Source: Bacillus timonensis | GTDB lineage: Bacteria > Bacillota > Bacilli > Bacillales > Bacillaceae_L | Direction of reading: 5' to 3' | Assembly: GCA_020171895.1 (NCBI GenBank) | Contig: JAIVAN010000005.1 | Coordinates: forward strand, 186,001 to 250,000 | Length of the DNA stretch: 64,000 nucleotides | Shown: piece after piece, positions 53,553 through 63,189 of the stretch | Position numbering within the stretch: the first letter of the stretch is position 1 | How the letters are laid out: every line of letters begins with the position of its first letter | Notes under the pieces: generated by a model | Databases searched by the model: none | Told to the model about the DNA's origin: nothing | What the model saw: only the letters and a program-made list of their open reading frames with translations | Program-made: the position numbers and the translations under genes

Positions 53553-54646
53553 GAGCATATTGGCAGTTGACATTAGCGCAGTTACGTATTTTTTTAAGAA
53601 ACAGGCAAGTGTTGTTTTGGACGCTAGTTTTTCCCATTTTTCTAATGATGATGCTAGGCTCTTTTTTAGGTAACGGAAATGGTCTGTCACTTACCATTGG
53701 TTTCATTGATGAAGACCAATCGGCTTTATCGGAAAAATTTAAGCAAGCACTTGAAGGACAAGAGGTGATCCACCTTCAAGTTGAGAAAGACAAAGATGAA
53801 GCCATAAAAGAGTTAAAGGAAGGAAACTTACAGCTTGTCGTCATTATACCAGAAGGATACCATGCGAAATTACAGGAAGCTTCAACTGAAGAACCTATCT
53901 CCATTCCTGTCTTTTACAATGATACAAATATAGCCATTTCTCAAATGGGTCTTCAAATTGTCAATGCAATCATTGATGGTATTAGTAAAGAAAGAGTCAA
54001 TTATTTGCCAACTGTCGTAATGGAGTCAGAAGGAATAGAAGCATTAAATTTAAAGTATATTGACTTTCTTGTTCCAGGAATTGTAGCGATGATGATCATG
54101 AGTAATAACATGAACGGTGTAGCAGGTCAAATTGCCGCTTGGAGAGAGCGAGGTATTTTGCGACGCATGCAAGGAACGACGTTAAAGGCCTCGACGTTTA
54201 TCGCAGCCCAGATTACAGCAAGGTTAGTACTAAACGGTTCACAAGCTTTAATCGTTTTGTTGGTAGCTCAGTTAATCTTCGGAGTTGAAGTGAGTGGGTC
54301 TTGGTTAACGCTACTGACCTTTATTGTAATGGGAACACTTGCGTTCATGGCGATCGGATTTATTATTGCGGGTATTGCAAAAACACCTGAAAGTGCTGCA
54401 CCAATTGCAGGGTTTTTATCATTTCCAATGTTATTTCTAGGTGGCGTCTTTTTTCCAATAAGGGACATGCCTGAATTTCTTCAACCAATTGTTCAAGTAT
54501 TACCGATTGCGCACTTAACGACGGCGCTACGTGAAACGATGAATGTTGGAGCAAGCTTTATCAGTTTAAACACCGAGTTTATAATTTTAGGTGGATGGCT
54601 CATTGGTGCATTTTTTGTAGCAAGTAGAGTGTTTAAATGGGAATAG
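53549..54646 (+). CDS. ABC-2 type transporter permease
   Basis: Membrane subunit of 365 aa. One N-terminal helix (TLVFPIFLMMMLGSFLG), a large extracellular domain (about 45-170), then five more helices toward the C-terminus with LKYIDFLVPGIVAMMIMSNN and FPMLFLGGVFFPIRDMPEFL typical of ABC-2 permeases. The start is GTG 53549, overlapping the ATPase stop by four bases (GTGA). Forms a unit with the ATPase. Confidence 0.92.
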   Translation: MRAYWQLTLAQLRIFLRNRQVLFWTLVFPIFLMMMLGSFLGNGNGLSLTIGFIDEDQSALSEKFKQALEGQEVIHLQVEKDKDEAIKELKEGNLQLVVIIPEGYHAKLQEASTEEPISIPVFYNDTNIAISQMGLQIVNAIIDGISKERVNYLPTVVMESEGIEALNLKYIDFLVPGIVAMMIMSNNMNGVAGQIAAWRERGILRRMQGTTLKASTFIAAQITARLVLNGSQALIVLLVAQLIFGVEVSGSWLTLLTFIVMGTLAFMAIGFIIAGIAKTPESAAPIAGFLSFPMLFLGGVFFPIRDMPEFLQPIVQVLPIAHLTTALRETMNVGASFISLNTEFIILGGWLIGAFFVASRVFKWE

Positions 54647-54667
54647 TGAATAAGGGGGATGTTTTTT

Positions 54668-55093
54668 ATGAAAGAGCAAAATTATAAGACGCACAGAAGG
54701 TTTCATCCGATTTATCATATTTACTTAACGCTTGGTCTTATGTTTACATTAGTACTTGCTGTCATTCATGTATTTAGAGAAGAATCAAACTTGTACTCCA
54801 CATTAGTTATGTTGAATGTTGTATTTGTCCTAATTATTATCGCGGCCTTGCTTAGAATTTATCCACTAAAAGCACAGGACCGTGCAATAAGAGCAGAGGA
54901 AAATTTGCGTCACTTTGCACTTACTGGCAAAATGCTAGATTCCCAATTATCGTTAAAACAGGTCGTTGCATTACGCTTTGCAAGTGATGAAGAGTTTCCA
55001 GCTCTTGCAAAAGAAGCGGCTGTGAAAAATCTAACGCCTGATGAGATAAAAAAAGCCATTAAAAACTGGAAAGCTGATACAAATCGAATTTAA
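54668..55093 (+). CDS. DUF6526 family membrane protein
   Basis: A 141-aa protein: MKEQNYKTHRRFHPIYHIYL, two hydrophobic helices (about 16-40 and 47-67) and a cytoplasmic C-terminal part with QDRAIRAEENLRHFAL and LRFASDEEFPALAKEA. Function unknown. RBS AAGGGGGA eight bases before ATG 54668. It is 21 bp behind the ABC permease and probably in the same transcript. Confidence 0.85.
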   Translation: MKEQNYKTHRRFHPIYHIYLTLGLMFTLVLAVIHVFREESNLYSTLVMLNVVFVLIIIAALLRIYPLKAQDRAIRAEENLRHFALTGKMLDSQLSLKQVVALRFASDEEFPALAKEAAVKNLTPDEIKKAIKNWKADTNRI

Positions 55094-55120
55094 TAGGTTT
55101 AGAGCTTCCGAGATAAATAA

Positions 55121-55155
55121 AAATGCAGACTCTGATGAATTGAGTCTGCATTTTC
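55121..55155. terminator. Bidirectional terminator
   Basis: AAAATGCAGACTC / GAGTCTGCATTTT between converging genes. Confidence 0.9.
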
Positions 55156-55159
55156 CTAT

Positions 55160-57115
55160 TTATTGGATTTGACCTCCAGCAAGTTCATAGCGAGCATAAA
55201 ACTCTTGAACGAACTGATTGACGATTCGACTATCACGAATAATTAACATGTTCTCGTCATTGATATTGTTGCCGTTTTCACTCCAATTTGTGGAACCAAC
55301 AATGACAGTAGGATCGCTTGTTGTGTCAGCATCAATGATCATTGTTTTGGCATGAAGTTTTCGCACCTCTGCATCCTTGTATACAGGCGCTGGGTTAGCC
55401 CATCTTGTATTAGGGTTGTTTACACTCGTTTGGGTTGCCGTTCTACCCGTCATATCAACACTTGCAGACCACCACTGATTCCAAAAATCCGAATCGAAAA
55501 GCCCCTTAATATCAAAGCCAGTTAATGTGCCCTCCATATCATTGTAAGAGCCTTCCCATTTATACTTTAATTCATCTACCAATGCTTGGTCGCTCCATGC
55601 GAAAATCGTAAAGTATGTGTTTACCTCTGCTTCTGTTTTCACTATTTCTGCCATTCTGCCAACTGCATTATCTCCAGCTGAAAAATATACCTCAACAGGT
55701 GTTCCACCAACATCTACAAAATGAGGTGTATTATCGATTTTACGTGTACTAAAGTTTGATACTTGAATATTAGGTGTTAACGTAGAGCTGCCCCACATCT
55801 CTTCGAATTCAGTACGATAAATACTAGCAAGTTCAGGGGAGTGAACTTCAACGACATGCTGTTGATTTCCATCTAAAACACCATTTTGCATGTTTTCTTC
55901 AGATCCGTATAGTCCAGTAATGGTAAAATTCCAGCTACCAGTAAACACCCATTTTCCATCAATTAAAGCAAATTTGTTATGCATTTGCGTACCTGGAGAG
56001 TAATAGCTGTTAGGTGATTTCTCTTCAGCGTCAACAAATAAATGGCCTGCTACAGCTGAATTTCCAACATTCACTGTGCGAACAGGAATATCACTATAGC
56101 TTGATGGTAGCCCAAATGAGATACGCTTTGTATTATCTTCAACAGCAAACATTGGTGAGTCAGAAAAAACATGCACATCATCTGCCGTTCCGATAAATGA
56201 GTCTTTTCCTCTGACCATTTTTTCAATATATAATCGCATTGTTTCAAAGCGCTCTGCATAATGTGGATCAGCAGAATCCTTTGAATCGGCAATCACACGA
56301 ACATCTACGCCTTGTGCTGCTTTTTCAATTAATGTATCTACTACTTTTGGTAAATTGATTTCATATGTAGCAAAATCAATTGAAGTCGTTGCTTCATTTA
56401 ATCGTTTAATTAATCGATTTTCTAAGTTCACATTATAGTTTGCTTGATTTCCTGGTGTCGCAAAATTCGTTTTGGCACTTTTATTAAAATAAACATTAAT
56501 CGCATGAAGTGCATCACTAACTTGGTTTAACTGCTCAACGGTTCCATCTTCAACAGAGCCGGGGTTTGCTGCTTTCGGTGTGCCAAGTCCACCATCATAC
56601 GCAGTCGTAGCTGTATACCAGTTAGTCGCTGTCGAACCTGAAACATGTGCACCGATTCGTTCCATCGTCGCTTTTGACGTGTTATCTCCGCCATACCATG
56701 CATCTACTGTATCAATAACAGCTCCGCTTTGGTCTTTTAATGAAAGGACTTCACCTGTATTCGAGAGAGAACCTGTGTAGATGATATCAGCAGGAATACC
56801 CGGTACAGAGTTATCATCAGTTTTTTCTAGTAAAAAATATCCTTTTGCTGGGATGCTACCTGATAGAGTAATAATAGGTGAACCGTCGGTTGCAGATAGA
56901 ACCCATCCCTCTAACGATACAGCTTTTGTCGTGTCATTATATAGTTCGATCCATTCATCGGAATAGGAGTACGTGGTTCCCATCCATGAAATTTCGTTAA
57001 TGACGACATCTAACTCTACTGCAGCTTCAGCATTCTCCGTAATTGAAGGCTGGAAAAAGCAAGTAATAACAAGTACACATGACAGAAATACAGACGTAAA
57101 ACGCTTACCTTTCAT
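55160..57115 (-). CDS. Secreted lamin-tail domain / phospholipase D-like protein
   Basis: A 651-aa exported protein. Signal peptide at residues 1-32 (cut near AEAA); a lamin-tail domain at about 35-160 (INEISWMGTTYSYSDEWIEL, YNDTTKAVSLEGWVLS); then two phospholipase D-type halves with HKD motifs HNKFALIDGKW (near residue 378) and HAKTMIIDADT (near residue 590), each followed by GSWN/GSTNWS. Likely cuts phosphodiester bonds, in nucleic acid or lipid, outside the cell. ATG 57115 with AGAGGTG. A Spo0A-like ATTGTCGAA lies about 35 bp upstream. Confidence 0.9.
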   Translation of the reverse strand: MKGKRFTSVFLSCVLVITCFFQPSITENAEAAVELDVVINEISWMGTTYSYSDEWIELYNDTTKAVSLEGWVLSATDGSPIITLSGSIPAKGYFLLEKTDDNSVPGIPADIIYTGSLSNTGEVLSLKDQSGAVIDTVDAWYGGDNTSKATMERIGAHVSGSTATNWYTATTAYDGGLGTPKAANPGSVEDGTVEQLNQVSDALHAINVYFNKSAKTNFATPGNQANYNVNLENRLIKRLNEATTSIDFATYEINLPKVVDTLIEKAAQGVDVRVIADSKDSADPHYAERFETMRLYIEKMVRGKDSFIGTADDVHVFSDSPMFAVEDNTKRISFGLPSSYSDIPVRTVNVGNSAVAGHLFVDAEEKSPNSYYSPGTQMHNKFALIDGKWVFTGSWNFTITGLYGSEENMQNGVLDGNQQHVVEVHSPELASIYRTEFEEMWGSSTLTPNIQVSNFSTRKIDNTPHFVDVGGTPVEVYFSAGDNAVGRMAEIVKTEAEVNTYFTIFAWSDQALVDELKYKWEGSYNDMEGTLTGFDIKGLFDSDFWNQWWSASVDMTGRTATQTSVNNPNTRWANPAPVYKDAEVRKLHAKTMIIDADTTSDPTVIVGSTNWSENGNNINDENMLIIRDSRIVNQFVQEFYARYELAGGQIQ

Positions 57116-57395
57116 TTGAGCACCTCTTTTAGTAGATTCATAGATTTTTTCGACAATATTTACGCTTTCGATAAAATTGTAGGTGGTAAGTGAGAGGGGT
57201 GTAAATCAAGCAAATGTACTGTTTTCTATAACAAATAATAGAACTTAAGTCGTATAGACGTGTTATTTCCTGCATTTCCTTCACTCTTCTTACAAATTTC
57301 CATGAAATTGAACGTATTCTTTCTATCATGCTTTTGGTAAAATAAAGAATAGAGAAAAAATATGGACGAACTAGATGAATAAGGCGGTGATAGAG

Positions 57396-58589
57396 TTGAT
57401 AGAGGTGTGGTTATTCGAATTTCTAAAAGGGGTTGCACGATTTTTTCTACATCCACTCGTTTACTTTAGTGTGGTCGTTTCTTTACTCATTGGCTTTTAT
57501 AGGGTAAAAAAAGAAAGACAGTCCTTTCACATTCGTGTATATGACATTTTTCACGAATTGAGATCACTGTTTTCTAGTGGCATCATAGTTGGTCTTGTCA
57601 TATCGGTTATTACGGTAGGCCTTGGTATCGTTTTACCCTTTAGTAGTATCGCAGTCATTGGAATTGTCACAATTCTATTAAGCTTTTCGCTACGTATTCG
57701 CTGGCTATCTCCAGCCTATACGATAGGGCTATCATTTTTTGTGATGATTTTTTTACCACAGTTATCCCTTCCTTCTTCACTATGGGAGACGATGGTGGCA
57801 GACTTTAAAGCTACGTCATTAGTAGCTCTTTCACTTGTTTTAGCACTGTTGCTTCTTGCTGAAGGTTTTTTAATCATCATGTCTGGATACAAAGGAACGT
57901 CACCTCAAAAAATGAAGGGGAAAAGAGGATTACCTGTTGGAGTGCACATTGCGCAAAAATTGTGGATGGTTCCGATTTTCTTCTTAATGCCTGGATCAGG
58001 TATCACGTCAACGTTCGAGTGGTGGCCTGTGTTTCAATTACAAGGAAAGGAATACGCATTATTCCTCGTTCCTTTCACGATTGGCTTTCAACATAAAGTT
58101 TTAAGCATGCTGCCGATTGAAACGGTGAAAAACGTAGGTCGACGTGTGATTGTACATGGACTATTACTAGTTGCTTTAGCAGTAGCAGGTATTTGGTATC
58201 CAGTGTTAGCCATTGCGGCAGCTAGCTTTGCAATCGTTGGTAGGGAATTAATAAGCCTGCAGCATCGTTTCATGGATGACTCTCAACCATTTTTCTATAC
58301 AAAAAAAGACCGTGGCCTGCTTGTGCTGGGAGTGATTCCAAAGTCACCGGCGGATAAAATGGCCTTGCAAATAGGGGAAGTCATTACAAAGGTCAATAAC
58401 ATTTCTGTCAACACGGTTGATGATTTTTATCTCGCTCTTCAAAAGAACCGTGCATTTTGTAAGTTAGAAATTGTAGATACAAACGGTGAGCTTCGCTTTT
58501 CACAACGAGCTTTATATGATGGGGAGCATCATGAACTTGGAATATTATTTGTACATGATGAGAAGAAGTGGGAGACGGAAGCGGTATAA
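57396..58589 (+). CDS. minJ: Cell division topological factor MinJ
   Basis: Membrane scaffold linking DivIVA to MinD at poles and septa, also needed for swarming motility. 397 aa, the same as B. subtilis MinJ. N-terminal ARFFLHPLVYFSVVVSLLIG, about six to eight hydrophobic segments, and a C-terminal PDZ-like domain (GLLVLGVIPKSPADKMALQI, GEVITKVNNISVNTVDDFYL). The start TTG 57396 is eight bases after AAGGCGGTGAT, which differs from the ideal anti-SD by one base; ATG 57375 has no site. Confidence 0.92.
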   Translation: MIEVWLFEFLKGVARFFLHPLVYFSVVVSLLIGFYRVKKERQSFHIRVYDIFHELRSLFSSGIIVGLVISVITVGLGIVLPFSSIAVIGIVTILLSFSLRIRWLSPAYTIGLSFFVMIFLPQLSLPSSLWETMVADFKATSLVALSLVLALLLLAEGFLIIMSGYKGTSPQKMKGKRGLPVGVHIAQKLWMVPIFFLMPGSGITSTFEWWPVFQLQGKEYALFLVPFTIGFQHKVLSMLPIETVKNVGRRVIVHGLLLVALAVAGIWYPVLAIAAASFAIVGRELISLQHRFMDDSQPFFYTKKDRGLLVLGVIPKSPADKMALQIGEVITKVNNISVNTVDDFYLALQKNRAFCKLEIVDTNGELRFSQRALYDGEHHELGILFVHDEKKWETEAV

Positions 58590-58630
58590 ACGTTGCTATA
58601 AATAAGTAAGATAAAGATTCATCAACACTA

Positions 58631-58675
58631 AAAGGCATTGTTTCACTTGGTAGAAAGGTGAAACAATGCTTTTTC
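58631..58675 (+). terminator. Terminator of minJ
   Basis: AAGGCATTGTTTCAC / GTGAAACAATGCTTT with five T. Confidence 0.9.
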
Positions 58676-58745
58676 TATTATTTAAAGATTTAATTTTGAA
58701 AAAAACTAGTAAAAAGACTCATAGATTTCTTATAAAGAAATAGAA

Positions 58746-58769
58746 TATAATAAATCGTAATAATTACGA
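58746..58769. promoter_or_regulatory. Zur box and -10 element of the zinc operon
   Basis: TATAAT (58746-58751) with TCGTAATAATTACGA (58755-58769): an exact 7-1-7 palindrome equal to the Bacillus Zur consensus. It overlaps the transcription start, so zinc-loaded Zur would block transcription. Confidence 0.9.
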
Positions 58770-58808
58770 TTGTGAAATTCATTCTACTATAAAGGAAGGG
58801 ACTACTGA

Positions 58809-59807
58809 ATGAATAGTGTGAGACAAATAAGTCAAGATTTAATAGGTGTTCTACTATTAATGATTTTTATTTATCTTTTCTTAGCTAGTGAATTTGTGAT
58901 AGGAAAGCTACCTATTGAATCTATTTCGTCAGGTGTTCGAAATAGTCTAACACTCTTTTTGAGTATTTTTCTAGAGGCTATTCCATTTATACTTTTAGGA
59001 GTATTTGCTTCAGCTCTCATCCAAGTGTTTGTTTCAGAGAATTTACTGCAAAAGCTCTTGCCAAAAAAATATCCTTATCTTGCTTTAGTTCCAGCAGTTA
59101 TCGTTGGAGCTCTTTTACCAGTTTGTGAATGTGCCATCGTTCCTGTTGCAAGAAGGCTCATTAAGAAAGGGGTGGCTGTACATCTAGCCATTGTCATTAT
59201 GATAACAGCTCCTATTCTTAATCCGATTGTCTTTGCATCAACATACTATGCGTTTAGAACAAATGAGCTTGTTTTGTATGGACGAATGGGACTAACAGTT
59301 GTGGCAGCCCTATTAATTGGAGTGCTCATTTATAAATTTAATCGAAATAAAAATCCTCTCCAAACGTCGTTAGCTACTCACGAACATGATCATACACCAT
59401 CTAAAAATAAACTATTACAAACGATTTTACATGCGAGTGATGAGTTTTTTGATATGGGTAAGTATTTAATTATCGGGGCCTTTCTAGCAGCAGTATTTCA
59501 AACTATCTTAGATCGAGAAATTCTTGTAGCAATAGGTAAAAACGATTGGTTAGCACCTGCAGTCATGATGAGCTTTGCCTATATTGTCTCGCTTTGCTCG
59601 GAAGCAGATGCTTTTGTGGCTTCGTCTTTTGGAAGTATTTTCACGACATCTTCTTTAGTAGCATTCCTAGTATATGGTCCTATGATAGACTTTAAGAATA
59701 CATTGCTAATGTTAGCTTATTTTAAAAAGCGATTTGTCGTTTTATTCGTCGTTACCGTAACAATTGTTGTTTACTGTTGTACAATCATTTTTCGTGCTTT
59801 TTTGTAG
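58809..59807 (+). CDS. ycgR: UPF0718/YcgR-like permease
   Basis: A 332-aa membrane protein of the COG0701 permease group with about eight helices. Motifs: LFLSIFLEAIPFILLGVFAS, GALLPVCECAIVPVARRLIK with the conserved Cys-Glu-Cys, and SLCSEADAFVASSF. Related to ArsP-type exporters. Under the Zur box, with ycgQ-like and cobW-like genes behind it, suggesting zinc import or mobilisation when zinc is low. Direct transport evidence is lacking. RBS AAAGGAAGG. Confidence 0.88.
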   Translation: MNSVRQISQDLIGVLLLMIFIYLFLASEFVIGKLPIESISSGVRNSLTLFLSIFLEAIPFILLGVFASALIQVFVSENLLQKLLPKKYPYLALVPAVIVGALLPVCECAIVPVARRLIKKGVAVHLAIVIMITAPILNPIVFASTYYAFRTNELVLYGRMGLTVVAALLIGVLIYKFNRNKNPLQTSLATHEHDHTPSKNKLLQTILHASDEFFDMGKYLIIGAFLAAVFQTILDREILVAIGKNDWLAPAVMMSFAYIVSLCSEADAFVASSFGSIFTTSSLVAFLVYGPMIDFKNTLLMLAYFKKRFVVLFVVTVTIVVYCCTIIFRAFL

Positions 59808-59819
59808 GAGGGAAACTCG

Positions 59820-60719
59820 ATGGATGCTAAATCAAGCCAGTTCCATACATATGTAAGAGGGGTCATTTTAATTGGATATGCTCTTCTGATTTTAAAATTA
59901 ATCCTTACGCTACAGTTGGAAAACTTTGTTGCGGCTAAGATGCATAAATATCTCTATTTCGCATTAAGTGTGTTTACGGTGCTAGGTATTCTCCAAATCA
60001 TACGTGGAACATCAACAAAGGGAGATTTGCACGACCATTGTGGATGTCATGGGCATGAATTACCAAAAAGTAATCTAAAGTCATTGATTATATACAGTCT
60101 TTTTATTGCCCCTATTATAATCGGTTTTTTACTTCCTAATCATATTTTAGATAGTTCAGTCGTCTCAAAGCGGGGAGTAAAAATAGGAGGACAATTATTT
60201 ACAGCACCACCTTCATTTGAAGATCTTGATGTAGATACACAAAGTAGAACGCCAAATAAAGAAGACTCACCTAAACAAGATGAATCCCAATCAACAATGT
60301 TTGAAGAGGATTATGAGAAATTTGCTCAACAATTATTAGCACAGGAAGTTCTTGTTGTTCAGGATGAATTTTTTATTCAAACGTTAAGCATTTTAGATGA
60401 AAATTTAGACAGTTTTATAGGGAAACAAATTAAGATGACGGGATTTATCTATCGAGAAGAGGGATTTAGAAAGGATCAGGCTGTTATTGCTCGCTTTTCA
60501 GTTTCTTGTTGTGTGGCAGATGCGGCTGTATATGGTGTTCTAGCTGAAGGGGAAATGCTTGAAGAATTAGAAGTTGATACATGGATTGATGTAATAGGGA
60601 CGATAGGTAAGATCAACTTTAATGGTCAGGATATCCCTATCATTACTAAACCTGAGTTTGAAGTGAGAGAAATACCAAAGAAACCATATGTAGAAGAGTT
60701 TTATATACAGATAAAATAA
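59820..60719 (+). CDS. ycgQ: YcgQ-like TIGR03943 (DUF1980) membrane protein
   Basis: A 299-aa protein: two N-terminal helices, a Cys/His-rich cytoplasmic or outside stretch HDHCGCHGHE (metal-site-like), a third helix, then a soluble C-terminal domain with a beta fold (FIGKQIKMTGFIYREEGFRK, VIARFSVSCCVADAAVYGVL). The CC pair and the HC cluster could bind zinc. 12 bp behind the permease; the pair is usually found together. Confidence 0.88.
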   Translation: MDAKSSQFHTYVRGVILIGYALLILKLILTLQLENFVAAKMHKYLYFALSVFTVLGILQIIRGTSTKGDLHDHCGCHGHELPKSNLKSLIIYSLFIAPIIIGFLLPNHILDSSVVSKRGVKIGGQLFTAPPSFEDLDVDTQSRTPNKEDSPKQDESQSTMFEEDYEKFAQQLLAQEVLVVQDEFFIQTLSILDENLDSFIGKQIKMTGFIYREEGFRKDQAVIARFSVSCCVADAAVYGVLAEGEMLEELEVDTWIDVIGTIGKINFNGQDIPIITKPEFEVREIPKKPYVEEFYIQIK

Positions 60720-60778
60720 ATCTCTTGATTGACGTCAGTAAATTTTTGTTGCCATATCGTTAGGTTTCGTATATATTT

Positions 60779-60834
60779 AAATCGGAACAATTCCGATTTA
60801 TTTTTTACTTATTAAATCGTAATCATTTTGATTT
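60779..60834. promoter_or_regulatory. Two imperfect Zur-like sites before the cobW-type gene
   Basis: AAATCGTAATCATTTTGATTT (60814-60834, given as 21 positions) has two mismatches to the Zur consensus. A second palindrome, AAATCGGAA / TTCCGATTT (60779-60799), is related by three mismatches and is followed by TTTTTT, so it may equally act as a terminator of ycgQ. Confidence 0.6.
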
Positions 60835-60851
60835 ATTGGAGGGGAATAAAG

Positions 60852-62054
60852 ATGAAAATCCCAGTAACTGTATTGAGTGGATATTTAGGATCAGGTAAAA
60901 CGACGTTATTAAATCATCTTTTACATAACCGTGAACAAAAGCGTATAGCTGTAATCGTTAACGATATGAGCGAAGTGAATATTGATGCAACACTAGTAAA
61001 AAAAGGTGGTTTTGCTCGTACAGAAGAAAAGCTAGTTGAACTGCAAAATGGCTGTATTTGCTGTACTCTACGTGAAGATTTAATGGTAGAAGTAAAACGA
61101 TTAGTGGAGAAAGGTGATATTGATTATATTGTGATAGAATCAACTGGTATTTCCGAACCAGTTCCCGTTGCTCAAACGTTTTCATATATTGACGAAGAAC
61201 TTGGAATTGATTTAACTGCTATCACTAAATTAGATACTATGGTTACAGTCGTAGATGCAAACAGGTTTTGGCATGATTTTGCAAGTGGTGAAACTTTACT
61301 TGATCGAAAACAGGCATCAGATGAGGATGATAATAGAGAAGTAGTTGACTTGTTAATTGATCAAATCGAGTTTGCGAATGTAATTGTCCTTAATAAAATC
61401 GATTTAGTTCAACGGGATGATGTTGAGGAGTTAAAAGCAGTCTTACAAAAACTTAATCCAGAAGCGAAAGTCATTGAATCTTCTTTTGGTAAAGTACAGT
61501 TGAACGAAGTTATGGATACAGGACTTTTTGATTTTGAACTTGCTAGTCAAGCTGCAGGCTGGATAAAAGAGCTTCAAGAGGAGCATACACCAGAATCAGA
61601 AGAATACGGTATTTCCTCATTTGTTTATCGTCGTAAAAAACCATTTCATCCAGAAAGACTTATGCGTTGGATGGAAGAATGGCCCGTTGAAATTGTTCGG
61701 TCAAAAGGTTTCTTTTGGCTTGCTACTCGAAACAATGATGTAGGAATGCTCTCTCAAGCTGGCCCATCCATTTCCATTCAAGGAGCAGGAGAGTGGGTGG
61801 CAACCTATTCAAGAGAAGAAATCGAAGAGATTTTGAGTGAGGACCCAGAGGTAGCTAAAAATTGGGATGAAGTATATGGGGACCGAATGAATGAAATCGT
61901 GTTTATAGGAATCGCATTTAATCGAGAAGAAATTGAGAAGACACTAGACGCTTGTCTACTCACAGAAGAAGAAATGAAGCAAGATTGGTCAGCTTTTCTT
62001 GATCCCGTACCAGCTTTTACAATGGTAGGAGCAAACAATGAAACAGCCGTTTAA
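60852..62054 (+). CDS. yciC: CobW/COG0523 GTPase, YciC/ZagA-like zinc metallochaperone
   Basis: A 400-aa G3E-family GTPase that delivers zinc to client proteins when zinc is scarce. Walker [16 protein letters not shown]; the metal site CICC in [11 protein letters not shown]; switch [12 protein letters not shown]; base recognition motif LNKIDL. C-terminal CobW domain at about 270-395 with [16 protein letters not shown] 60852 after TTGGAGGGG. Its Zur-like site and neighbours support the ZagA/YciC role rather than cobalamin synthesis. Confidence 0.9.
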   Translation: MKIPVTVLSGYLGSGKTTLLNHLLHNREQKRIAVIVNDMSEVNIDATLVKKGGFARTEEKLVELQNGCICCTLREDLMVEVKRLVEKGDIDYIVIESTGISEPVPVAQTFSYIDEELGIDLTAITKLDTMVTVVDANRFWHDFASGETLLDRKQASDEDDNREVVDLLIDQIEFANVIVLNKIDLVQRDDVEELKAVLQKLNPEAKVIESSFGKVQLNEVMDTGLFDFELASQAAGWIKELQEEHTPESEEYGISSFVYRRKKPFHPERLMRWMEEWPVEIVRSKGFFWLATRNNDVGMLSQAGPSISIQGAGEWVATYSREEIEEILSEDPEVAKNWDEVYGDRMNEIVFIGIAFNREEIEKTLDACLLTEEEMKQDWSAFLDPVPAFTMVGANNETAV

Positions 62055-62071
62055 AATACGGCTGTTTTATT
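62041..62071 (+). terminator. Terminator of the zinc GTPase gene
   Basis: AAACAGCCGT / ACGGCTGTTT with the stop codon in the loop, followed by TATTT. Confidence 0.88.
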
Positions 62072-62084
62072 TACATCGAATATC

Positions 62085-62978
62085 TTATTTTAATTGAAGA
62101 ATACCTTCAATAGTGATGACTGCAGAACCAGCAATCTTAATGATTGGCCCGGGTTCAATGGATGCATATAGTGTACCAGGGCGTCCGAATGCATGACCTT
62201 GAGCAATGGTAAGATGATGTGTCTTATCTTTTTCAAGGATTTCCTCAAGCGCAAAATAGCCAGCCATCGCGCCATTGGCTGAACCGGTTACAGGGTCTTC
62301 GGGTATGCCAACAGCTGGGGCAAAATCACGTGTGTAAACGTCATATCCAGACTCAGTTGTTTCAAAAGTAAATAAATGAGTTGTGCTCACATTGTGAAGT
62401 CGATTAAATTCACTTAACTCATCAAGTCTTGGCTTTGCTGAATCAATTGCCCTTTGGTTTTTAATAGGGACAATTAAATGCCAATTTCCTGTGTTTGCTA
62501 ATTTGATTGGAAATTGGTCATTTATTTCGTATGCAGGGATACCAATCATAGAGGATAGGTGTTCGAGATTTATTTCAATTTCCTTTACCTTTGGTGTAAT
62601 TTGAGTCATTTCCACCGATTGCAGTAGACCGTTTTCTTTGTTCCATTTCACAGGTACAAGGCCAATATTTGTTTCGAACTTCACCGTGTCCATTTTCTCT
62701 GTCCATCCAAGTTTCTCAGCCAATATCCAAGCCAGTCCTACAGTAGCATGTCCACAAAAATCAATCTCTTCTTTCGGTGTAAAATACCTTACTTTCACAT
62801 CTGCTTCAGGATGGTTTGTTTTTAACATAAACACGGATTCTGGCAAATTTAATTCACTTGCGACCTTTTGCATTTCTGCTACTGAAAGCTTGTCTCCATC
62901 TAACACAACTCCAGCGGGATTTCCTCCAAAGGGTTCGCTCGTGAAGGCGTCTACATGGAATACCTTGATTTGTCTCAT
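62085..62978 (-). CDS. PhzF family isomerase/epimerase-like protein
   Basis: A 297-aa protein with two similar diaminopimelate-epimerase-like domains. The N-terminus FHVDAFTSEPFGGNPAGVVL is the PhzF hallmark, followed by ELNLPESVFML with the catalytic Glu, FCGHATVGLAW, and RDFAPAVGIPEDPVTGSANG in the second half. Biological substrate unknown. The start ATG 62978 follows AAGGAGA; the frame from 62999 would overlap it. Confidence 0.9.
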   Translation of the reverse strand: MRQIKVFHVDAFTSEPFGGNPAGVVLDGDKLSVAEMQKVASELNLPESVFMLKTNHPEADVKVRYFTPKEEIDFCGHATVGLAWILAEKLGWTEKMDTVKFETNIGLVPVKWNKENGLLQSVEMTQITPKVKEIEINLEHLSSMIGIPAYEINDQFPIKLANTGNWHLIVPIKNQRAIDSAKPRLDELSEFNRLHNVSTTHLFTFETTESGYDVYTRDFAPAVGIPEDPVTGSANGAMAGYFALEEILEKDKTHHLTIAQGHAFGRPGTLYASIEPGPIIKIAGSAVITIEGILQLK

Positions 62979-63095
62979 ATAAATGTCTCCTTCTCCCAAA
63001 ACAGTTTATAGGTTTATTATAAGGATAGTTGAAGGCAAATACGAATGAGAAGTCCAAAAAGAAAACGTATTCAGAAAATATCTTACAATAAAGGG

Positions 63096-63124
63096 TTGAC
63101 GTATCAGTTTACAACCTCTATTAT
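63096..63124 (+). promoter_or_regulatory. Promoter of the T-box leader
   Basis: TTGACG (63096-63101), 17 bp, TATTAT (63119-63124). Confidence 0.7.
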
Positions 63125-63189
63125 TCTAGTATAAACAAAATGCTTTATTGATTAAAAGCGTTTAAGCGTTTAAGTGTATAAGTAGATAT

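Noticed and set aside
60779-60799. Palindrome read only as the ycgQ terminator
   Set aside because: Kept open as a Zur-like site as well, since it matches the Zur consensus with three changes; not called a sure terminator.
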